Shown: in pieces, positions 58,163 through 64,000 of the stretch
Numbering within the stretch: the stretch's first letter is position 1
Layout of the letters: each line of letters opens with the position of its first letter
NCBI RefSeq assembly: GCF_003363755.1
Contig: NZ_CP031396.1
Location: forward strand, 3,665,001 to 3,729,000
DNA: 64,000 bases
Reading direction: 5' to 3'
Source: Pseudomonas protegens
Lineage (GTDB): Bacteria > Pseudomonadota > Gammaproteobacteria > Pseudomonadales > Pseudomonadaceae
The notes under the pieces: model-generated
What the model was told of the DNA's origin: nothing
Seen by the model: the letters and a program-made list of their open reading frames with translations, nothing else
The model's database searches: none
Made by a program: the position numbers and the translations under genes

Positions 58163-59905
58163 ATGTTGCGCTTTACTCACGGGATGAGTTTGTTTTGCGC
58201 GCTGTCCTGCCTGCTGCTGACAGTCCCGCTGTCCATGGCGATTGCCGCGCCCTTGCCCGCACCGACCTTCAACCCCGGTGACCAGGACCTGATCCGCGAC
58301 CGGCAGAACCGCCTGCTGGAAGAACAGCAGCGGCGTCTCGAAGAACTCAAGGACTTGCCCGGCAAGAGCGCCGCGCCTGTAGCGCCCAGCGCACCCAGCG
58401 ATAGCCGCTGCTTCCCGATTCAGGATATCCAGCTCAAAGGCGCCGATTCGCTGTCCGCCAGCGAACGCGAGAGCCTGCTCAAGCCCTATATCGGCCAGTG
58501 CCTGGGGGTGGCCCAGCTCAACGAGCTGCTCAAGGTCATTACCAACCGCTACATCGAGAAGGGCCTGGTCACCAGCCGCGCCTATCTGCCGCAACAGGAC
58601 CTGTCCAGCGGCCACCTGCAGGTGCTGGTGGTAGAGGGCAAGCTCGAAGGGCTCAAGGCCGCCGAGGGCAGCAAGCTCACAGCCCGCGAACTGAACATGG
58701 CCTTTCCCGGCAGCAGCGGTGAGCTGCTCAACTTGCGGCAGATCGAACAAATGGTGGACCAGCTCAACCGCCTGCCGTCGAACCAGGCGCAGATGGAACT
58801 GGCCCCGGGGCAGGCCGTGGGCGGCAGTGAAGTGCTGGTCAAGAACAACCCGCAAAAGCCCTGGCGCGTCGGTCTGTCGCGCAGCAACGAGGGCCAGAAG
58901 AGCACCGGCGAGCAGCAGTGGGGCAGCTCTTTCGAATGGGACAGCCCCCTGGGCCTGGCCGACCAACTGGTGTTGCGCGGCGGCCACGACGCCGTCAGCG
59001 ACCACCAGAAAACCTCGCGCAACGCCATGCTCTACTACAACCTGCCGTTTGGCTGGTGGAACCTCAGCTACAGCTACAGCCAGAGCGAATACCGCTCCCT
59101 GGCTCAGGCCGTGGGCTTCAACTTCAAGCAGACCGGCGACAGCCAGAACCACCAACTGCGCCTGGAGCGAGTGATCCACCGCGATGCCGTGAGCAAGACC
59201 TCGCTGAACAGCGGCCTGAGCTACCTGCGCACCAACAACTACATCGAAGACAGCAAGCTGAGTAACAGCAGCAACCGCCTCAGCGAAGCCCAGTTCGGCA
59301 TCAACCACGGTCGGCGCATCGGCAGCGCCTTCCTCAACCTCGACCTGGGGCTGCAGGACGGTATTGGCGCCCTCGATGCCCAGCGCGAAAACCAGCGCGA
59401 CCAATACGGCAATCGCCAGGCCAACGCCCGCTACCGCAAGTACACCGCCACCGCCAGCTACCTGCAGCCGTTCAAGCTGTGGGACGAGTCCCTGGTGTTC
59501 AGCAGCCTGGTCACCGGCCAGCGCAGCGAGGATGTGTTGTTCAGCTCACAACGCATGAGCCTGGGCAGCCAGTCCTCGATCCGTGGCTACAAGGACCAGA
59601 GCCTCAATGGCGACAGCGGCTACTACTGGCGCAACGACCTGCGCTGGAGTCGCCCGGTGACCTGGGACTGGCTGCGCCCGGTGTTCGCCGAGTACGGCAC
59701 GGGGCTGGGCTATGACCTCGGCGCGATCCGCAACGATCGCTACAACGCCGAGCAGCATGGCCGGGTCTCCAGCGACTCCATCGAGTTCTTTGCCCGGGGC
59801 AAGAACCTTGCCGCCAGCGTGACCTTTGCCCACTCCCTCGAACGGCCCGAAGCCCTGAGTGAACGCGAAGCGCCGATCTATTTCCGTTTGGACCTGTTCC
59901 TTTAA
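58163..59905 (+). CDS. TpsB/CdiB-type outer membrane transporter (ShlB/FhaC family)
   Basis: 580 aa. Signal peptide to about residue 29 (SMAIAAP), a plug-like helix with Gln/Glu/Arg-rich LLEEQQRRLEELKDL, two POTRA domains (about 82-235, first starting CFPIQDIQLKGADSLS) and a 16-strand barrel. The secretion-loop motif is Arg474-Gly475-Tyr476 in SSIRGYKDQ. Ends YFRLDLFL, an aromatic-closing barrel strand. It exports the TpsA encoded 27 nt downstream. ATG 58163 has AAGGA about 8 nt upstream. Whether it is a CdiB depends on the C-terminus of its partner, which is outside the window. Confidence 0.94.
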   Translation: MLRFTHGMSLFCALSCLLLTVPLSMAIAAPLPAPTFNPGDQDLIRDRQNRLLEEQQRRLEELKDLPGKSAAPVAPSAPSDSRCFPIQDIQLKGADSLSASERESLLKPYIGQCLGVAQLNELLKVITNRYIEKGLVTSRAYLPQQDLSSGHLQVLVVEGKLEGLKAAEGSKLTARELNMAFPGSSGELLNLRQIEQMVDQLNRLPSNQAQMELAPGQAVGGSEVLVKNNPQKPWRVGLSRSNEGQKSTGEQQWGSSFEWDSPLGLADQLVLRGGHDAVSDHQKTSRNAMLYYNLPFGWWNLSYSYSQSEYRSLAQAVGFNFKQTGDSQNHQLRLERVIHRDAVSKTSLNSGLSYLRTNNYIEDSKLSNSSNRLSEAQFGINHGRRIGSAFLNLDLGLQDGIGALDAQRENQRDQYGNRQANARYRKYTATASYLQPFKLWDESLVFSSLVTGQRSEDVLFSSQRMSLGSQSSIRGYKDQSLNGDSGYYWRNDLRWSRPVTWDWLRPVFAEYGTGLGYDLGAIRNDRYNAEQHGRVSSDSIEFFARGKNLAASVTFAHSLERPEALSEREAPIYFRLDLFL

Positions 59906-59932
59906 TTCCGCTCTTTACCCGAGATACATGAC

Positions 59933-62900
59933 ATGGACGCTCGTCAGTTTGCCTTTCTGGCCCGCCAGCCTTCCGCCACCCTGCAAGCGCGAGATACGTT
60001 CTGGGGGCTGTCCAAGCGCGGACTGGCGTTCATCCTGGCCAACATGATGTTCTGGCAGCCGGTGGTGGCGATGGCCGACGGCATCGTGGTCAACGGCAGC
60101 GGCACCAGTCTCGGCCAGGCCGGCAATGGCGTGCCCATCGTCAACATCGCCGCGCCCAATGGCAGTGGCCTGTCCCACAACCAGTTCAGCGACTACAACG
60201 TCGGCCAACAGGGCGTGATCCTCAACAACGCCGTCAACCGCACCCAGCAAACCCAGCTTGGCGGGATCATCCTCGGCAACCCCAACCTGGGTGGCCGCGC
60301 GGCCAATGTGATCCTCAACGAAGTCAACGGCGGCAGCCCCAGCCAGCTCAAGGGCTACACCGAAGTGGCCGGGCAATCGGCCCATGTGATCGTTGCCAAC
60401 CCCTACGGAGTGACCTGCAACGGCTGCGGCTTCATCAACACCCCGAAAGCCACCCTGACCACCGGCAAACCGGTGATCGAGAACGGCCAGCTCCAGCGTT
60501 ACCAGGTGGATCAAGGTAGCGTCGCCATCGAAGGCGCAGGGCTCAACGCGAGCAATATCGACCAGTTCGAAATCATCACCCGCAGCGCCAAGATCAACGC
60601 CGAGATCCAGGCCAAACACCTGGCGGTGATTGCCGGGGCCAACGATGTCGACGCCAAGACCTTGAACGCCACGGCACGCACCGCCAATCCGGCGGATGCG
60701 CCGCAACTGGCGATCGACTCCTCGGCGCTGGGCGGCATGTACGCCGGGGCGATCAAGCTGGTGGGCACCGAGGCTGGGGTCGGGGTCAAGCTTGACGGCA
60801 AACTGATCGCCAGTGGCGGTGATATCCAACTGGATGCCAATGGCCAGTTGCGCATGGCCGAAGCTACGACCAGAGGTGAAGTTATCGCCAAGGCCCAGAG
60901 TTTGGAAACATCCGGTCCGATATATGCCGGAAGTCGTATTGAGATAAGTACCTCGGGCGCTCAGGTCCATCATCAATCTCTAGCGGCCCGCGATAGCATT
61001 ACGCTTACCAGTGGCGGGATACTGACCAACAACGGCATCGTCGAGGCTGGGGTCAACCTCGATAACACCCGCAATACTCAGGGTGATCTCAAGGTCCAGG
61101 CCGAGTCCTTGAACAACCGCGGAAAAACGCTGATTGCCAGCCGCAATCTGACGGTATCCACCATGGGTAATCTGGACAACCAGAACGGTACCCTGTCGGC
61201 ACAAGACACGCTTAAGGTGACGGCCAAAAATCTGGATAACCGCAATACCGGCTCGTTGATCAGCCAAGGACAGCTTGAGGTCACCGTCGAACAGATTCTT
61301 GATAATCGCGATCAAGGCGTCATAGCCAGCAACGGCTTACAGCAGATTGCTGCTGCTACGCTAAGCAACAGTCAAGGCGTAATCAGCAGTGAGAGCTCGC
61401 TGAATATTGATTCAGGCTCTTTCGATAACCAAACCGGCAGAGTAGTGGCCGAAAAGGACATCACACTCAAAGGCCTCATGCTGGAAAATACCCAAGGTAA
61501 TATCACCAGCAAAGGCGATATCAGCCTGACTCTGGGCACTCTGAAACAACAGGCTGGCAAGCTGATCAGCCAGGGTCGATTGGTTCTGGTGGCAGACAGC
61601 CTGGATAACCGTAACAACGGCTATATCGCTGCAGCAAAGGCCATGAGCCTGACCCTGAGGGACACCTTGAGCAACGCCGGCAAAGGTATGATCAGCAGCC
61701 AGGGAACGCTCAAGGTCAAAGCCGCAAACATCGATAACAGTCAGGCGAGTCTGCTTAGCCAGGGAGACTTGATCCTTGATCTGGATAACGACCTGAAAAA
61801 CCTGGGTGGCAGCGTTATCGCCCAGGCCGGCAGTCTCGATGTGCTGCATGCTCGTCGTATCGATAACCGTGGTGGTGTTCTGGCCAGTGTCGCCAGTTGG
61901 GTAAAGACCCAACTCTCCGGCGTCTTGAACAATGGCATGTTGCCTGATGACTCGGGCAAGGGCGGGTTGATCCAAGGGCAGTCTGCGAAGATTGAAAGCA
62001 CGCACAGTCTGCTCAATGAAGGCGGGCAGATATCGGCTCTGGCGGGAGACACGGATATTGTCAGTGGCGATATCCGAAACCTTGGCGGCTCGCTGTTGGC
62101 CAAGCAGTTCTTGAGCTTGCGCGGAAACAACCTCGACAACAGCAATAACGGTCGGATAGCTGCCCAGCAAGTGGACTTCGGACTTAGCGGGACGCTGAGC
62201 AACCAGCATGGTTTGGTGGAAAGTAGCAGTAGCCTGATCATCGATGCATTGGCCCTGAACAACCAGAACGGCAAACTGCGCTCCCTGGGGACCCAGGGTA
62301 CTACCGAGCTCAAGTTCAAGCAGTTGTTGGATAACCAGGGCGGCACGATCGAGACGGTCAATGCCGATCTGATACTGGATATGGCAGATTTTACTAACTC
62401 CGCCGGGGCCATCAGGCATTTAGGTAACGGTTCGTTGGGCTTGGCTATAGCGCGCTTCAGCAATGTCGGTGGCAACCTGCTGAGTCAGGGTAGTTTTAAG
62501 GTCACAGCAGATAGTTGGAGTAATAGCTCGGCGATTCAAGCAGCCAGTTTTGATATTGACGTAGCGAGTTTTACCCAACTAGCGGGCGGCACTTTAAATG
62601 CTGGTAACAGTTTTAACGCCAAGGGCGTGAACTGGAACAATGCCGGGATACTAGCCAGTGATGGCAGCCTCAAGGTGCTGTTGAGTGGTGCTTATACTGG
62701 CTCGGGGCAGAGTCAGGTTAGCAGTGTTGGGCAGTTTGATTTCAATGCTGCCAGCATCGATCTGGGCAGCGGCGCACGGTTGAGTGGTGGCACGCTGAGT
62801 AATATTGGCAGCAGTGGCGCGTTGACCAACGCCGGGCGTATCACGGGTGCCGGTGATCTGAAGGTGCATGCGGATTTACTGATCAATCGTGGCACCTTAG

Positions 62901-64000
62901 GGGGCAGCGGTGGGATACAGGTACAGGCAGGTATCTTGAGCAATAACCGGGGTTTGATCTTCAGCGGCCAGGATCTGGCACTTCAGGCTGATGTCTTTAC
63001 TAACTTATATGCTGATGTGTTCAGCCTTGGCGCACTGAACATCAGTGCGCGCGATGGTATTAAACGCAATATCTGGCTAGAGAATATCTCCGGTACTGTG
63101 GAGTCTTCCGGAGACATGTCGCTGCACACTGCAAGCTTGATCAATCGCAAGGATATTTTCAGCACTATCGACGAGCAGGTTTCGGGCTCTATCAGTGTGA
63201 AGTGTTACGACTGCAGCGGTGACCATCATAATGTTGACTATATCGCCACTGAGACCTTCAGAAGTTTGGTTAAGGAGGATTCTACTCAAGGCTTGATTCA
63301 AAGTGGTGCGAACCTGACAGTGGAAGCTGACACTGTGCTCAATCAATACAGTGTTATGGCGGCGGGCAGCGACCTGAAGATCACCGCTGAAACCCTGACC
63401 AATCAGGGCGCTACCTCTGGTGAGACCACTCGGGTTCGCACCTGGAATACTGGGCGTATTACCGACGGTACGGATAATCGCTTCCGGGCAAATTACATCT
63501 ATCCGTATAACGCGCAGGCATTGCCCAAGGTATTGCCGGTCAATGCGTTGAATGCATTCAAACCGGTAGGCGATATCACCGTCGTCAATCCAGGCGCATC
63601 GCTGTCGGCAGCGGTTATCCAGGCAGGCGGCAGCGTCACGATCCAAGCGCTTCAGACTCTGATAAACAGTAGCGTCGTGGAGTTCCAGATACCCATGGCG
63701 GGAGCACAGAAGTCAGCGATTGCTGACTCTGGTCCACGCACTCAGCCTGTGGTCGTGCAGCTCAATCCGCAATTGCCGCCGGACCTTGCTCAGCAGCAGA
63801 TCAATCCGACCGATTTGCCAGGTTTCACCCTGCCCACGGGCGACAATGGCTTATTCCGGGTGGTTGACAGTCAAGACGCAGCAAAGAGCAGCACCGAACA
63901 AGGTCTTGTGAACGTGAAAGGCTCTACTGCGAGCTGGACGGGCCGCTCGCACAAGTATCTGATTGAAACCAACTCTGCACTGACTGACCTCAGGCAATTT
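59933..64000 (+). CDS. CdiA/FHA-like TpsA exoprotein, N-terminal part (runs off window)
   Basis: Open for 1356 codons from ATG 59933 to the window edge without a stop. Signal region of 48 residues ending WQPVVAMA|DG. The TPS secretion domain follows (about 50-300), with NPNLGG, NPYGVTCNGCGF and the Cys pair usual for this group. Then come tandem FHA-type 20-residue beta-helix repeats (LDNRNNGYIAA, LDNQNGTLSA and so on). From about 63180 a non-repeat part leads to SHKYLIETNSALTDLRQF at the very edge. That pattern precedes the receptor-binding region in CdiA proteins, so a contact-dependent inhibition effector is likely. ATG 59928 in another frame is ignored. GC and codon choice fall after about 60850. 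Confidence 0.9.
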   Translation, partial: MDARQFAFLARQPSATLQARDTFWGLSKRGLAFILANMMFWQPVVAMADGIVVNGSGTSLGQAGNGVPIVNIAAPNGSGLSHNQFSDYNVGQQGVILNNAVNRTQQTQLGGIILGNPNLGGRAANVILNEVNGGSPSQLKGYTEVAGQSAHVIVANPYGVTCNGCGFINTPKATLTTGKPVIENGQLQRYQVDQGSVAIEGAGLNASNIDQFEIITRSAKINAEIQAKHLAVIAGANDVDAKTLNATARTANPADAPQLAIDSSALGGMYAGAIKLVGTEAGVGVKLDGKLIASGGDIQLDANGQLRMAEATTRGEVIAKAQSLETSGPIYAGSRIEISTSGAQVHHQSLAARDSITLTSGGILTNNGIVEAGVNLDNTRNTQGDLKVQAESLNNRGKTLIASRNLTVSTMGNLDNQNGTLSAQDTLKVTAKNLDNRNTGSLISQGQLEVTVEQILDNRDQGVIASNGLQQIAAATLSNSQGVISSESSLNIDSGSFDNQTGRVVAEKDITLKGLMLENTQGNITSKGDISLTLGTLKQQAGKLISQGRLVLVADSLDNRNNGYIAAAKAMSLTLRDTLSNAGKGMISSQGTLKVKAANIDNSQASLLSQGDLILDLDNDLKNLGGSVIAQAGSLDVLHARRIDNRGGVLASVASWVKTQLSGVLNNGMLPDDSGKGGLIQGQSAKIESTHSLLNEGGQISALAGDTDIVSGDIRNLGGSLLAKQFLSLRGNNLDNSNNGRIAAQQVDFGLSGTLSNQHGLVESSSSLIIDALALNNQNGKLRSLGTQGTTELKFKQLLDNQGGTIETVNADLILDMADFTNSAGAIRHLGNGSLGLAIARFSNVGGNLLSQGSFKVTADSWSNSSAIQAASFDIDVASFTQLAGGTLNAGNSFNAKGVNWNNAGILASDGSLKVLLSGAYTGSGQSQVSSVGQFDFNAASIDLGSGARLSGGTLSNIGSSGALTNAGRITGAGDLKVHADLLINRGTLGGSGGIQVQAGILSNNRGLIFSGQDLALQADVFTNLYADVFSLGALNISARDGIKRNIWLENISGTVESSGDMSLHTASLINRKDIFSTIDEQVSGSISVKCYDCSGDHHNVDYIATETFRSLVKEDSTQGLIQSGANLTVEADTVLNQYSVMAAGSDLKITAETLTNQGATSGETTRVRTWNTGRITDGTDNRFRANYIYPYNAQALPKVLPVNALNAFKPVGDITVVNPGASLSAAVIQAGGSVTIQALQTLINSSVVEFQIPMAGAQKSAIADSGPRTQPVVVQLNPQLPPDLAQQQINPTDLPGFTLPTGDNGLFRVVDSQDAAKSSTEQGLVNVKGSTASWTGRSHKYLIETNSALTDLRQF

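Noticed and set aside
59859..60047. Short frame starting upstream of the TpsA gene, and ATG 59928
   Set aside because: It overlaps the end of tpsB and the TpsA signal peptide in another frame; the TpsA frame has the expected N-terminus and stays open for over 4 kb.

Overview
The window reads as a chromosomal segment of a Pseudomonas of the fluorescens complex (P. protegens / P. chlororaphis-like). The basis is the GC-rich coding sequence, the Pseudomonas-type rRNA operon end, Pct-type chemoreceptors, a complete Lap biofilm-adhesin locus and REP palindromes of the Pseudomonas kind between genes. The species call is inference, not a database match.

Layout. 1-2830: 3' part of a 23S rRNA gene followed by two identical 5S rRNA genes, each with its own terminator. 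2831-3696: mostly non-coding, with a decayed reading frame and a flagellar-type (sigma-28) promoter candidate in front of an amino-acid-type chemoreceptor (3697-5577). 5647-6411: an orphan type II thioesterase whose nucleophile position is glycine. 6712-29941: the Lap system. LapG (periplasmic protease) and LapD (c-di-GMP receptor) lie on the plus strand, then a small conserved protein and the giant adhesin LapA (4922 aa) on the minus strand. A 362-bp divergent promoter region separates LapA from the type I secretion operon lapE-lapB-lapC. LapA carries the TAAG cleavage site at residues 107-110 and an array of about 16.5 exact 600-bp repeats. LapD has lost the catalytic GGDEF and EAL motifs and keeps Trp125 in the periplasmic domain, as expected for the inside-out switch that controls LapG.

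30269-33986: a four-gene TauD-like dioxygenase plus ABC importer operon, probably for an organosulfur compound. 34205-39430: a LysR regulator and a tripartite EmrAB-type efflux operon (MFS, HlyD, outer membrane factor). 39461-43523: a Fur-box-controlled FecI/FecR cell-surface signalling module with an STN-domain TonB-dependent siderophore receptor. 43618-48351: an uncharacterised pair (DUF3142 protein and a secreted 732-aa protein) with a GT-C membrane glycosyltransferase diverging from it. 48468-49770: a YbaK-type deacylase, a DUF2789 protein and a Phd/RelE-type toxin-antitoxin pair. 49886-54963: a MarR-regulated, translationally coupled efflux operon (FUSC, DUF1656, HlyD, outer membrane lipoprotein). 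55057-57413: a two-TM unknown and a DUF945 protein. 58163-64000: a two-partner secretion locus, TpsB plus the first 1356 codons of a CdiA/FHA-like TpsA that runs off the window.

Functionally the window is dominated by cell-surface biology: two very large exported adhesin/effector proteins on different secretion routes, two efflux operons of different families, a siderophore uptake system and an importer. No insertion sequence, prophage, tRNA or CRISPR array was seen. The most unusual items are the Ser-to-Gly thioesterase, the homogenised LapA array, the compositional switch inside the TpsA gene, a hairpin that may cover the siderophore receptor ribosome binding site, and the unassigned DUF3142 / 732-aa pair.
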